19,375 nucleotides of DNA from Acanthaster planci (GCF_001949145.1 NW_019091599.1:93329-112703); one strand, 5' to 3'; counted from the first letter of the stretch, positions 8,806-18,898 are shown. Made by a program: numbers and translations. The notes: generated by a model not told the origin, from the letters alone.

Positions 8806-10944
8806 GGCTTTTCAAAATTGACTGTCCGTGAACTCTGCTGAGCTTGCAGACTAAATTTGGCCCTTGGCACTCGATTGTCAGTGAACCCCCAAGCTTATTT
8901 GCATCGTCTAACAATGCGCCTTTTTTATGTTAATTTTCTAGGTTTGCCGAGTCAGTGGATGAGTGACTACATGAGGTTCACGGACTAATTGCCATTCTGA
9001 TCTCTTTGTGGCCAATATGTTGGAAGCACTTGGGTCATAAAACCACCAGCATTTAAGCCTCGGTGGTTCATGCAGATTTCTCAAACATTCTTTGACTTCA
9101 TTAGCATCCTTTCATACTTTGTTGGTAGCCCATTTTTTTTCTTGAAGCCACGTTTTCTTTCGCTTTGACGCTGTCAAAAACCACCTTTAGTTCATTTTTA
9201 TATCATCAACAATTTTCTTTTTTTGACATGCTCTTCAAGAGAATAATTAAGGTTGGAAAAAAACATTTGATCATGGGCAGGAAAAAAAATTTACTGCAGA
9301 ACTCCACTGGCCATCCAAAGTAAAGTGGCGGAAGCTACCTTTCCGCAAAATGTAGGTATTCAAAACATTACTTTCTAAATCATTGTGATGAAAGTTTTGA
9401 ACACTGCGCCATCCAGATGTTTCGTTTACATTTTTGACCTATTTAATGATTTTTGTATTCATTTTACGCATGGTTTTGTTCCCTTCACAGTACGTTATAA
9501 TTATAATTTCACTGTATGCCCACAGATATTTATTTCTGTAAATGACATTTTTTTCAAGACATACAAATTACTACTGTAAATGTCAGGTTTTTCTGAAAAA
9601 AAGTTCATAAAGGTAGTCCGATTTTACTGTAATTCATGGCCTATATTACTCCATAAGTGAACATAACAAGCTAATGTGACAGGCTCTGTAGGCTATGTGA
9701 TACTGTTGCTGTGGATACACGGAGGTACAAATCAAGTGTCAGAATATTTAGCTTCGACTGTATAGTGCTCAGGGCAGTGGCTGCAGCCACTTGCAATTAA
9801 ACTCAGGTGTGACTCCAAGTACAGCTAATTGGCCTAGGCCAAAAACCACGTGCACGCATATTTTGGTTCAGTTAGGTTCGGACGTGTACACTCATGTACC
9901 GGTACATGTACATACATGTGCAGTGGTCAGTGCACAATGAGACATTGGACAGCTCGCTACAAACATGCACAAAACAGGAAAAACAGCATGCTGAAATGTG
10001 AGTTCCCTACGTTTTAGGACACAACATCAAATTAGGTTTCGAGTGAATTGTGTTTTGCTTATTTTTCACGAAATAGATTCAACTACCATTCCATGCATTC
10101 AAAGAACCTTGTTTATATCCCGCGCTATGGTTATATCAAGTTAGCATTCTTTCCCAGGACAGTTTCCACGTGGCCAACAGGGTGATTTTCCACCTGCCTT
10201 TTTTTGAACAGATACCGTCATTTTGTTATTTGAGATTCTCAAACAACTTAGAGATCCAACAAAATTCGGTTACAACGCATGTGTACTACAAGGCAAGTTT
10301 ATTAGGCCGTTGTGCCCTCCAACTGGAGTGCTGCACCACCCGGCAAAATCGTCTTTTCCTCCGGAGTTACCTTCGATAGAGCATAAGTTCGACTACAATC
10401 AGCATCTGATCAATATAAAAATGATTTATTTATGTGTTGTAAAAAAATTAATTCAAAGCATGTGAACTTTTTAATACTTATATTAAAATTCAGCGTGTAT
10501 TTAAACTTGAGCTTGGCCAAGAAAATATATTTGTTGTTCGTATTTATATCAAGTTCGAATTTTTACATTCAAAGATGGTTTACATTGGTCTGAAAAATAA
10601 AATTAATTTTATACAATTTCTGATTGATTTCAAACCACTCTTTTCATAAGCACTCAGAGGGTATTGTCTTATTTTCTGAGAAAATTTTTTTTATTGTAAA
10701 AATTCGTTCCTTAGAGAAAACCAACTGCACCCCCTTATTTTGTTACCCCTCGATCACAAAGGATTTTTGGCGGAACTTAAGTCCCAAAAATAACCATAGG
10801 GCTTTTGTACATTAAGGCACCCTTCTCCAAACCTTTGATAAAAAAAAACATTTCACCATTAATGTTCACCTTAAAATAATTGGTTATCATTTGTTAGTGA
10901 ATCTGAAGAGCTGCATTTAAAAGTGACTTGCTCATTCATAACAT
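8806..10944. other. QSOX intron segment; no gene seen
   Basis: Mostly AT-rich sequence without a supportable gene. Points of note are a CACGTG at 9847-9852, a perfect 16-bp palindrome CATGTACCGGTACATG at 9893-9908 within a TACATG-rich patch, and overlapping chance open frames at 10170-10465. Confidence 0.45.
9893..9908. repeat. 16-bp perfect palindrome in a TACATG-rich patch
   Basis: CATGTACCGGTACATG is its own inverse complement; it is followed by a further TACATACATG, and related words (GTGTACACT) precede it. This may be a simple-sequence patch or a binding site; no function is implied by the sequence alone. Confidence 0.6.
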
Positions 10945-11200
10945 TTAGCGATACTGTCTGACTGGCCACTCTGAAAACCTTTGCTTTATAGCCATCAAGG
11001 TGAGTTGATCTTGGGGATCTGGAAACGGAAACCAATGGCCAAGAATTCGATTGATTCCCTCGACAGTGCGGTCGATTGCTCGCCATGCCGTTGGGGGGCT
11101 GACCACAGGGCAAGTGTCTCTGACAACTATACTGAAATCTGAAATATCGCAGTGCAAGGCATACTGTAAGCAGGGGCGGCAGAGCATGATTTCTCTAAGT
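10945..11200 (-). pseudogene. PIF/Harbinger-like transposase fragment, frameshifted
   Basis: The minus strand first reads HALPPLLTVCLALRYF (about 11140-11195), then, after a frameshift, FSIVVRDTCPVVSPPTAWRA, IDRTVEGINRILGHWFPFP and QDQLTLMAIKQRF up to a stop at 10945. In Harbinger transposases the order L-LAL-YFA-GsF-vvgD--gVs--T--R-I--V--AI is the N-terminal helix-turn-helix-like region just before the DDE domain, which this follows closely. The DDE catalytic region (G-IDGTH and beyond) is missing, and upstream residues to about 11380 are only weakly similar. The fragment is a truncated relic in a QSOX intron, in the same orientation as QSOX. Confidence 0.65.
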
Positions 11201-13374
11201 TCTCCAAGTCACCCAAAAGCGCTTCCGATAGTCTCACAATCGTGGCTGGGCGAAATCTGTATCGCGAATGGGTATGAACAGCTGAAGTGGATTTTGTCTA
11301 TTGCAAAACACCTGCCTCTGTCTCTGAATTGGACAGTTTCTTTGCAAATTCTCATGAACACGACGTCTCCAAAGTAACGTGGCCATATTGATCGAAAGTC
11401 TTGTTTAAATACAAAAATGCGGTTGTTGAGGCAAATTTTTGCTCACTTATCACTTTAGGCAAAAAAAACATGCTTAATGGTTGCTATGAAATGACGAGAT
11501 TGCTAAGAGTGCCTTTTAAGCACAAAATCAGCTGTGAAGTGGCGCTATGAAAAAGAGCCCTGGTTTGTAACATTGCAGTGTAAAGTTTGTACAAATTATA
11601 ATCACCTCAACGCACAGCTAGTAGTTCATATCATTTTGTTCATAAGTATATTACGAGTACATAAAAGTACCAAAATGGTGCTACTTGATACATGATGATG
11701 TAATAAGTTTAATACTAGAATGGCTGGGAATGGATTGAAAGAGAAGTTACCTGTACATATAAAAATACTACTTTTATCATGTGCAGCAACCCTCGGTGTC
11801 AAATGCTGTCTCCCACTCCTAAATAAAAAATTTTGTTGCTGCACTAATTATACTGTGACACTCCAATTCCTCCACACTGGCAGCTAAACCAAATTCAACA
11901 AATAAGACAGATTCCCTACTCACAGGGATATCAATTATCCAGGCAGATTCTGATTAGAGAAATCTGCAGATGCCCACTTCACACAACTAATCTCTAAAAA
12001 TTTATTTGTATCATCATGGAGGAAGGACACAGAAGTTTGAACTGCTGAAGCTGAAACATCTGGACAATTACTGCTTTCTGGCATGCCCGGTATGTACATA
12101 GCCAGAATGCAGAGGCATCAACTGTTTCACAATCCCAAGACCCATTTGAACCCTATGATCGTCGCTCCAATTTTTGCAATTTATAAGATTTTGTTTAATT
12201 GAATCATTGTTATTACAGCGTTTATACAACAGTGTATTTTATGCTATCTCATGATCACTCCTTGTGCTGAAATATCACATTTCATTTGTTATGAACTTAA
12301 TTAGGTTTCCAGTGGTGGTTGACATATTGTTGGCCAGCCTCAGCCAAATTTGCATCAAGTCTTTGAAAAAACTGATGTGTTGGAAGGGCCAAGAACAAAA
12401 TTACAAACAGTGCATGGATAAAAGAACAAAAATCAAAATAAAAAAGTTTATATACGACGGCAAAAGTAGGTCTAATATTAGGGATTTGTCTGTCTCTATC
12501 CCTGGTCACAGCGACAGGTGTAGTTTATTGCAAACAAAACACCACAAGTATTGCTAGGATACTACTGGCCCCACTTGTCAGACTAAGCTGCAGGTAGTCA
12601 TTGGGCATTTTTAGAATGTTTTCTACTATTTGTCTGATATCATTGAGCACTTTGAAGTGCCAGAGTTGTAATTCCTTCTGCATCCTTCCTCCACTGTGTC
12701 ATGTAGCATCCACAAAAGTCGATGAGCAACTTTGTTTACATTCTTAGACGTTGTTTGGGTAATTTTGAATTAGGGAAGAATACAGTTCATCTAACTTGTG
12801 ACAAATTATTCACTTAAATCAAATACGTGTTTTCCAAGGCATAATAAGGAATAATGTTAATGAGCCTACCCTACGGCTCATTTTTATACAAGCAAAACAA
12901 ACAAAAACGAATTAAACAATATCGGGATAATTTATGTATATATTCATTTACTCATTCTAAATGAGTTGCTTCAGAGACAGATGAGATTAATGAAGGTTTG
13001 TGAAAAACCCCTTCCAGAAACTATACATTAAAATCCACACTTCTCAGTAAACTGTTTGCTAAAAAGAGTGATTCTAAGACAGATATAATGAAAGCAATAT
13101 ATATATATGTAGCCTACAAATGTTGTTTTCTTGCCTAAATTCCTAGCCCTCTGTCCTCGATACTTTCCTTTCATCTGTGTTTATCTCTTTTTATCCTTTT
13201 CCATGTACATGTACATGCAGCTTTACCTTTAAGACAGATTCTTGGTTCAAACTTTTGCCTCTCATAAATTACAGGTCATTTCAATTAGATGGCCTCAAAC
13301 TGCTGCGGCTTTTTCATCAATCACACACAAATTATCCTAAATAATCATAAAATATTAAAGCTTAAATGGCTCAC
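11201..13374. other. QSOX intron segment; no gene seen
   Basis: AT-rich intronic sequence. The part up to about 11380 may be the eroded start of the Harbinger-like relic. Small features are an (AT)6 run at 13097-13108, a hairpin AATGAGCC/GGCTCATT at 12859-12882, and CATGTACATGTACATG-type sequence near 13202-13217. The open frame at 12264-12557 has no recognisable motif. Confidence 0.45.
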
Positions 13375-13451
13375 CCTTGGTACCTGAAGCAGGCAAAGTC
13401 TGCTTTATGTAAGCTTGCAAAGCCTTGAAGAATGACTCTCTATTCCCCATT
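13375..13451 (-). CDS. QSOX1: QSOX sulfhydryl oxidase, exon at end of second thioredoxin-like domain
   Basis: This 77-nt minus-strand exon encodes MGNRESFFKALQAYIKQTLP followed by ASGTK. It matches the QSOX segment in which a basic/glutamate pair and S-F-(x)-A-(Y/L)-x-x-Y-(L/I) form the last helix of the second thioredoxin-like domain (human counterpart MESRSFYTAYLQRL). The acceptor is tttgttttag directly before position 13451 and the donor is ACCAAGG|gtgagc. The first base completes the AGA codon left open by the exon at 18744-18898, and the final G is completed to GAA by the exon at 7469-7604. This mutual phase fit is the main support for such a short exon. Confidence 0.88.
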
Positions 13452-14223
13452 CTAAAACAAAAGAACGAGAATGACGTTAAATACTAATGCCCAGTCAAAT
13501 CTATGCCAAACCCAACAACTATTATTTCCAAGGACGGATTTGCACCGGGGGGGTGTTGATTGATTTTGGATGTACCTGATGTATATTATAACACTGTATA
13601 CTCAGTGTTTGCCCCCAAAGGCTTGTGAAAACACAAAATCCATACCAAATTAATTGTGTGCTCCCACAATTTGCTTCATGGGATAATAGAGTGAATTGCA
13701 ACCTTCAACTTCTGGTTGAAACTACAAGTGCCTTGTTACTTAAATTTGGTAAAATATATGCAATTGCTTTCGACAGTGTTAGCCCCAAACCAAACACTTT
13801 TCTTAAAAAAGTACCAGTGATGTCATGAAATATTCAATTGCCCTCTGGCGACAGTTTGAAAATTCAAACATATTTCTTGAGTTGATGTCTGCAACAAAGT
13901 TTCTTGTAACTGCGTGAAACTTGGTAGATGAAATGATCTTTATGCCTACAACACGTGTGTGGAAAAGACAGAATGATGACATCATTAGACCACAAGTTAC
14001 ATTGAAAGTGCTTTTAATTTTAACAAAATTAATCCTTATGGATGGAGTCTTGAATTGTCCATCATAGGATGGAGTAAACATCAGTGTTGATAGTTCCAGG
14101 TTTTGGGCTTGTCTGATTGTTCATAAGTGCACTCCGTCCATCACTTAAGTCTACGATGTTTAACAGGTAAGCCTGTAGGCTTTGCACAGGCCCACAGGCT
14201 TTGTGTTGTAAGCCACAGTAATT
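13452..14223. other. QSOX intron, no gene; short palindromic repeats at right
   Basis: Begins with the acceptor tract of the exon ending at 13451. Open frames at 13625-13828 and 13803-14081 have no recognisable motif. Positions 14169-14200 contain a local palindrome AAGCCTGTAGGCTT and a second ACAGGCTTTG copy close by, immediately outside the DIRS-like terminal repeats. Confidence 0.45.
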
Positions 14224-14279
14224 CCTTCCCCACATTAAGTGTGGGTCGGGTCTACTAGAGAATACCTACCCAAACAGTC
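14224..14279 (+). repeat. Terminal repeat copy A of the DIRS-like element
   Basis: This 56-bp segment starts CCTTCCCCACATTAAG and ends CTACCCAAACAGTC. Its inverse complement matches 14436-14491 with 4 differences in 56 positions. In the element's orientation it is the outermost repeat at the 3' end and a candidate right terminal repeat. Confidence 0.85.
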
Positions 14280-14435
14280 ACTATTGCATATTATTCATTC
14301 GCTGGAAAGATTTGATCACCCGTGGTGCACCCTGACCTCCCACAATGCAGCACGGCCTCAATGCCATGATCATCCTTCTTTTCAAAAGCGGCTGAAAAAA
14401 GGTCGGAGCCAAAGTGGGGAGGATAGGCGGGAGAA

Positions 14436-14491
14436 GACTGTTTGGGTACGTATTCTCTAGTAGACTCCACCCAGACTTAATGTGGGGAAGG
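14436..14491 (-). repeat. Inverted repeat copy B of the DIRS-like element
   Basis: The inverse complement of copy A (about 93% identical over 56 bp), starting GACTGTTTGGGTACGTATTC. The two are separated by 156 bp. Together with copy C it fits the internal complementary region of DIRS elements, which pairs with the element termini during circle formation. Confidence 0.85.
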
Positions 14492-14502
14492 ACTCTACCG
14501 CT

Positions 14503-14524
14503 ATACCTACCCAAACAGTCACTA
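14503..14524 (+). repeat. Direct repeat copy C of the terminal motif
   Basis: ATACCTACCCAAACAGTCAC plus TA is identical to 14262-14283 inside and next to copy A, and inverse to the start of copy B. The sequence between B and C (actctaccgct) is unique, and by the DIRS model would pair with the missing left terminus. Confidence 0.8.
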
Positions 14525-14639
14525 CATATGCAGAGTAGCACCGGTCTAGGTGGGGGGTTGGTGACGACACATCTACTGCTGAGAATACACTTTTACATAT
14601 AAACAAGAAGGTATGTAAAAATTTAAGAAATGGTAAAGG

Positions 14640-15500
14640 TACTTCATAATGACTTGTTTGTCCTTCTGGAGGTCCCTTTGACCTCTGCGCTGCAGACAGT
14701 AGGACTGTCCTGCCATTTGCAGTGTCACTCTGCAGGACATCCCTCAAGTTGCACGAGGTTGAAGGAGACTTCCAAAAAACAGTTTTGCAAATGTTTGCAA
14801 TGGAAACATCTCGAGAGTAAGACAAAAATGCAGATCCTGCTCTTACGCCATGAACCCTGATGTAGTAACGACTATGTTCATCAGAGCTTAATGGCCAGAC
14901 TGGATTAGCAAATCCAATGGCTGAAGCCTTCCAGCAGGCAATAGTGTACTGACACTGCTGGACGGTGTGGTCTCATGAAAGTGATTAGCGATGGGGTTAA
15001 TGTCATCCCTTTCATGCTATCCTTTTAGTCAGGTACCACTTCAGGACATGAACAGGCCCCCAAAGTTTATTCGCATCGTCTCCAGGATGTAAGTAGGTGG
15101 AGAGTGTAAAGATATCAGACGGATCTGGTGAGGGAGTCTGATCCTTCGTCAGGAAGCTGATCAAAGGAATGAGGTGAACACCATGCAGCTCCCAACACAG
15201 ATCGCCTTCGGCAAAGGGGAGAGCCTATAGTTTGCTGCCTCCTCAGGACATAACCATTTTCAGGAGAAAGGCCAACCTGACACAGGTGTAAGGCAGGCAT
15301 TATTAGGGTTCAAAGGAAGGACCGGAAAGCATCTAGAGAACCTAGCTTAGGTGTTATGACCAGACCAATTTCCCAACAAGGGGACACCGGATAAGCATAT
15401 CATACAAAAGGTGATGGAATGTCATGTTCTTAACCAATTTTGAAACCAATGTGTATGGCAGCTAGAGCTGACCTGTAGATATGAGTTGTAGATACAGTGA
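14640..15500 (-). pseudogene. Tyrosine recombinase of the DIRS-like element, decayed
   Basis: Read on the minus strand across several frames: YRSALAAIHIGF (core-binding domain), PLVGKLVWS then MLSGPSFEP, a stretch corresponding to the 'A-(S)-R-SEL' region, SFLTKDQTPSPDPSDIFTL, HPGDDANKL and HVLKWYLTK, then RYYIRVHGVRAGSAFLSYSR, VSIANICKTVFWKSPSTS and LRDVLQSDTANGR. This is the order found in DIRS/Ngaro recombinases. Of the R...HxxR...Y set, HGVR is kept (14841-14852). The first Arg region reads EGDLCWELHG and has lost it, and the position expected to be Tyr before LRDV is Asn (AAC, 14748-14750). Stops and shifts occur throughout the first two thirds; the last 120 codons are open. About 280 codons remain, somewhat short of a full recombinase. 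Confidence 0.75.
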
Positions 15501-15565
15501 AACCTTGTTTGTGGGAAGTTGATCGTTGTACAAGGAAGCAAAGAGATCGATGTAAGGCTGCTCTA

Positions 15566-15805
15566 TCATCCCAGGGAGAGTGTATCCACCACTAAGTCAT
15601 CGGACCCTGCCATGTGGATTGTCTGCAGGTCAACTGCATGATCCCTTGTCCTTTCCATTAATGTGGCTTTGGTTGGCAGTGTGAAAAAAAAGAGGCAAGA
15701 ATGCCGCAAGACATACTCAAAGACGGAAATGACATTATCACTCAGAGTCTCTAGCATGACTATAGTGAGGTCTGGATGGAAAGGAGAACTCTCCTTTCTC
15801 ATCAA
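15566..15805 (-). pseudogene. RNase H C-terminal part of DIRS-like polyprotein
   Basis: The minus-strand frame carries LTIVMLETLSDNVISVFEYV, a segment with the conserved acidic/hydrophobic spacing displaced, and IHMAGSDDLVVDTLSLG. The last motif matches the 'HIAGSDNVVADALSRG' end that closes the RNase H domain in DIRS-order and Ty3-like pol proteins. It lies immediately upstream of the recombinase, the expected position. The first half of the domain and the reverse transcriptase to its left on the element (15806-17400) are too eroded to align by eye. Confidence 0.6.
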
Positions 15806-17409
15806 AGGAATTTACCTCAATAAGTGGGGAAGAAATGAAATAGGTCAGAGACCGAGACAAAGTCTTCATGTAACCTAGATAAAGTTGGTGTCAGTCTTTA
15901 TCAAGCAAGGAGTTCTTAACAAAAAGGCTTGCTTAGTCAAATGCATAAGTTGTCTTCAGAGGCAGTGTATAACACCTGAATATGCAGAAGGGTGTTGAAG
16001 ACGTGCATGTCAAATTGAAGGTAAGCCGTGTTCTGTACCCAGCGTGGCCGCCGGCATCCCGACTGTGACAGAAAACTTTGATCATTTTCACGCATACGTG
16101 AAAAAAAAAACGGCTGGCATAGAGGAGTCAGGTCGCATGACATTTGCGATATGAATAACAGAATGAGCATCCATGGCAACTCATTCTGTGAAGAATACAT
16201 GTTAACCTTGACTGGGTGAAATTGCTAGTAATTTCCACTTGAGAAAAATCTCCGCAGACAAACAACAAAACAAAACCATTTCGGTGTCTGAAATTATGCT
16301 AAGCACTGACATCATATTCATTTCAGAAACGAATACGGTCTGACAGAATTCTCTCTCTTCGTTTCAATCACGCTGAGCGTTAATATAAAAAAAAAAGCCT
16401 GCGAAACTATCACAACAAAATAGGTGACTCACAGCAGGCCTACTATTGACAGACCCTGTAACAGTCACAGTAAGCAAAAACTGTGGACATTCCCACTTTG
16501 AAGTGAACACATGTTTGGACAGTGTGCATTATGGCAGGGCTGCACGGCAGAATCTGTGCTCACGTGGGGCCACATAAGTGTGGGCCACAAAATGGTCGTT
16601 CAGCCGATCACAGGATTGTACGTCGTGAAAAGCAGTGGAAATAGATTCGCACAATTTGTCCAGCAGGGCCCCTTGGAGAAACCTCGGATTATGGGTGCCA
16701 AGGGGTGTGTAAAAATCCCAATGGCTTGAAGAATGTTAGGTTCGGATGTCTGGGGATGCAGACTGGAGAGACGCAGCGGTAGGTCTGCGTCACGATAACA
16801 AATTTACCCTGACAAAACTGAAAAAGATTGGAAGACTGCCTGGACAATGCTATTTGTTCGTTCCAGTCTTGGTGTCTGGTAACGTAGTCTTGAATGCGAT
16901 CACCAGGTAAAGCGTGGACTCACTTCCCTGTGGCCTGGGTGGGCCTACCAATGGTAGCCAGAGTAGCTCCAGAAGGCTGTGATTGAGACTCGGGATTGGG
17001 TCTGCATCAGATGGCATATTCACCGGGGCAATGATCCGGGAAGTTGGTCCAGAAAGTGCTACCATGTGGATTATGTTTGGATGCCCACACTGTAGATATG
17101 TCGGAAGCTAGCTAGGTCACATTTGCATGTAACGGCCCCCTGGAAAAATGGGGCAGTGGCTTGTGTTCATTGAGGAGGGCGCCTGAAGGACTCTCACAAT
17201 ACATGTATAATCGAAGATAGACAAGACGAGCATTTACAATATTTATAATCTAAATTTATATAATACAAGGTCATATTTATGACAAAAAATTTCTTTTTTT
17301 TTTCCATAACTGATAACATAAGGAATTTGTAAAGTTCCAAGGACCCTTTTATAACAGTGTTCCACTGTGTTCAACAAAGTAGTTGTCTCCAAGACGTTTT
17401 GCTTGAAGG
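15806..17409. other. Eroded middle of the DIRS-like element (expected reverse transcriptase)
   Basis: By position this should encode the reverse transcriptase, but no aromatic-x-DD core was found on the minus strand. Short open frames at 15937-16200 and 16850-17065 are coding-like in composition yet unassigned. A low-complexity patch (A9-10 runs near 16104 and 16388) and AT-rich sequence at 17220-17310 suggest later insertions or decay. Confidence 0.4.
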
Positions 17410-17505
17410 CCCTAAATTAGATAACGGGAAGGCAACAAGGAGACATTGTCCGGGGCTGCTCCAGCCTTACAAGGGAGAGCGATCTGCCAAGGCAAAGAGC
17501 CTACT

Positions 17506-18336
17506 TCACGAGTGGGAGCCCCGTTGCAGGAATATCTCAAGACATGGGGCGGTCGGTTGACTGGCACAGGTGTGGTCAGTGTCTTCCTCCGGAAGGGAGG
17601 TGGACAGAGGATCCGGAATCTGGAATGAGTCACGGATGGGCAGCGGTGGCTTGAATCCCAGCCGGTGGGCAGCCCGGCAGCAGAGGTGGCAGACGGGGCC
17701 GTGAGAGGCAGAACGCCTGGATGCATTCCCAGTCAAAGTCAAGGGGGGCTGCAGAATTCCGGGCTGTGGGACCAGGAGAAATAAGGTCTGATGACTCAGT
17801 GATATCCAGTTGAAAGCCGGAGCCGTGGATGGGCAGCTTGAAGACCCGGAGGCATAAAAACCTGCGGGACCCGAAAGGGGGTTAGCGGGAGTCCGGGTGT
17901 CATTGCTCGATGGTGCAACAGGTGGGGCAGGCCATGGCACTTGCAGGGGAGCCAGGCCTGGTGACTTCGGTGTATGGCCGAAAGGGAGTATGCCCGGGGG
18001 GCCGCAGGAGAAGTAGTGTTCTAGGCCAATGTCGAACAGTGGTACTCTTTGGTGTTGCCGGGGAACGCTGGCCGGCATGCTGCATGGATTCCTCTGGGCA
18101 AAAGGCATGGCGTACCTCACAATGATGGCGGGACGGGCCCCGGAGACGTCTAATGGGGTATTCTGTGGGAGTCCCGGCTGGCTTGCCAGGCCAGCAATTG
18201 ACCAAGGAGACAGGGTCCTTGCCAGATCCTGGCGGTGTCCCTGCTCAGGTCTTCCACAGTCGACTGTCAGCTCGGTGGGGCTGAATGAGCCAGGGGCCTG
18301 GCCAGATCCTGACTGGAACCCCCTGGACAACAGCAA
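17506..18336 (-). pseudogene. Gag-like region of the DIRS-like element (longest ORF of the window)
   Basis: A 276-codon minus-strand frame in the most GC-rich part of the window. The product is rich in proline and serine with stretches such as KSPGLAPLQVPWPAPPVAPS and ends near LPEEDTDHTCASQPTAP; there is no recognisable folded domain, no CCHC knuckle and no signal peptide. Its place upstream of the RNase H/recombinase module on the same strand makes a gag-like first ORF the best guess. Two other minus-strand frames are also open in parts (17412-17726, 17900-18205), which is common in GC-rich DNA, and the real frame may switch because of frameshifts. Not a confident host gene. Confidence 0.35.
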
Positions 18337-18365
18337 GGCCTTTTCCTCATCCAGAGAAGGGGGGA

Positions 18366-18743
18366 AATGTTTTTAATTTTTGAAATTTATTTCTATAATT
18401 CACTGCAAGTTACTACATGTTTTCATTCCTAATATGCAATTTTCTCACAACAATACAACGTAAAACCCTCTGTTTTGTTCAAACAAAAATACAAATACAA
18501 ACTCTCAATTTTTTTTTACTTTGGTAAGATTATTCTGTTCTTTATTTTGTGGGGTTAATTGTTGATGCCTAATGAAAAACCATGTAAGGTTTACAAAGTT
18601 CCAAAAAAAGTAATGTCTAAGATTCCAGCTTGCAAGTAATGTTCTGGATGTGCATTGCTCATTGCTCTCTGGTTTTCTTTTTTCATTTTTGCTGAATCTA
18701 GTATATCATCCTGTTAGGGTAAACTGGCATATAATATACAAAC
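18366..18743. other. QSOX intron, left of the upstream exon; no gene seen
   Basis: AT-rich intronic sequence between the DIRS-like element and the exon donor at 18742-18743. Contains T-rich runs (for example near 18509) and no other recognisable feature. Confidence 0.5.
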
Positions 18744-18898
18744 CTCCAAAGTTTTGATGGTTTTCCATTCTGTCTGAGAATGAATAATGACGGTAATTCT
18801 CCCACTTTCCATTCAGAGGGTAAAGGGTTCCTTGAAAGTTCTTGTTGAAGTACTCTAACCACCAGTATGTTTTTCAAGTTAGACATATCCAAGATCAA
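18744..18898 (-). CDS. QSOX1: QSOX sulfhydryl oxidase, exon in second thioredoxin-like domain
   Basis: The minus-strand exon encodes LILDMSNLKNILVVRVLQQE and, after a variable stretch, VGELPSLFILRQNGKPSKL. This aligns with QSOX segments of the type LDLS-(x)-VxVRRVL...V-(x)-FPSLYLL-xNG, the second, redox-inactive thioredoxin-like domain; ELPSLFIL holds the position of the cis-proline strand. The acceptor is ttgcttgcag (18899-18908) and the donor GGAG|gtttgt (18742-18743). It is 155 nt, starts in phase 0 and leaves AG to be completed by the exon at 13375-13451. The catalytic CxxC thioredoxin domain and signal peptide should lie in exons beyond the right edge, as nothing in 18909-19375 encodes them. 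Confidence 0.9.

Larger units (their letters stand above)
14224..18365 (-). mobile_element. Decayed DIRS/Ngaro-type tyrosine-recombinase retrotransposon
   Basis: On the minus strand the region carries, in order, a GC-rich gag-like stretch (about 18336-17506), an eroded middle, the end of an RNase H domain (15805-15566), a tyrosine recombinase (about 15500-14640), and a terminal complex of inverted and direct repeats (14524-14224). This order, and a tyrosine recombinase instead of a DDE integrase, defines the DIRS order of retrotransposons. Frameshifts and stops interrupt all frames, and no reverse-transcriptase Y-x-DD motif was found, so the copy is inactive. No matching left terminal repeat is seen near 18365, so the 5' end may be truncated. 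It is inserted in a QSOX intron in the same orientation as the gene. DIRS versus Ngaro/PAT assignment is open; the inverted arrangement of the repeats favours DIRS. Confidence 0.75.

Noticed and set aside
11051-11377. 108-codon plus-strand frame
   Set aside because: It is the complement of the Harbinger-like transposase relic, which has the recognisable motifs.
12859-12882. Stem-loop followed by T run, like a bacterial terminator
   Set aside because: The setting is a eukaryotic intron and the 8-bp stem is expected by chance in this length.
14239-14602. Several overlapping open frames
   Set aside because: They fall in the terminal repeats of the DIRS-like element and encode nothing recognisable.
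18029-18376. Plus-strand open frame of 115 codons
   Set aside because: It lies antisense to the gag-like minus-strand frame; GC-rich DNA leaves several frames open and no motif is seen.
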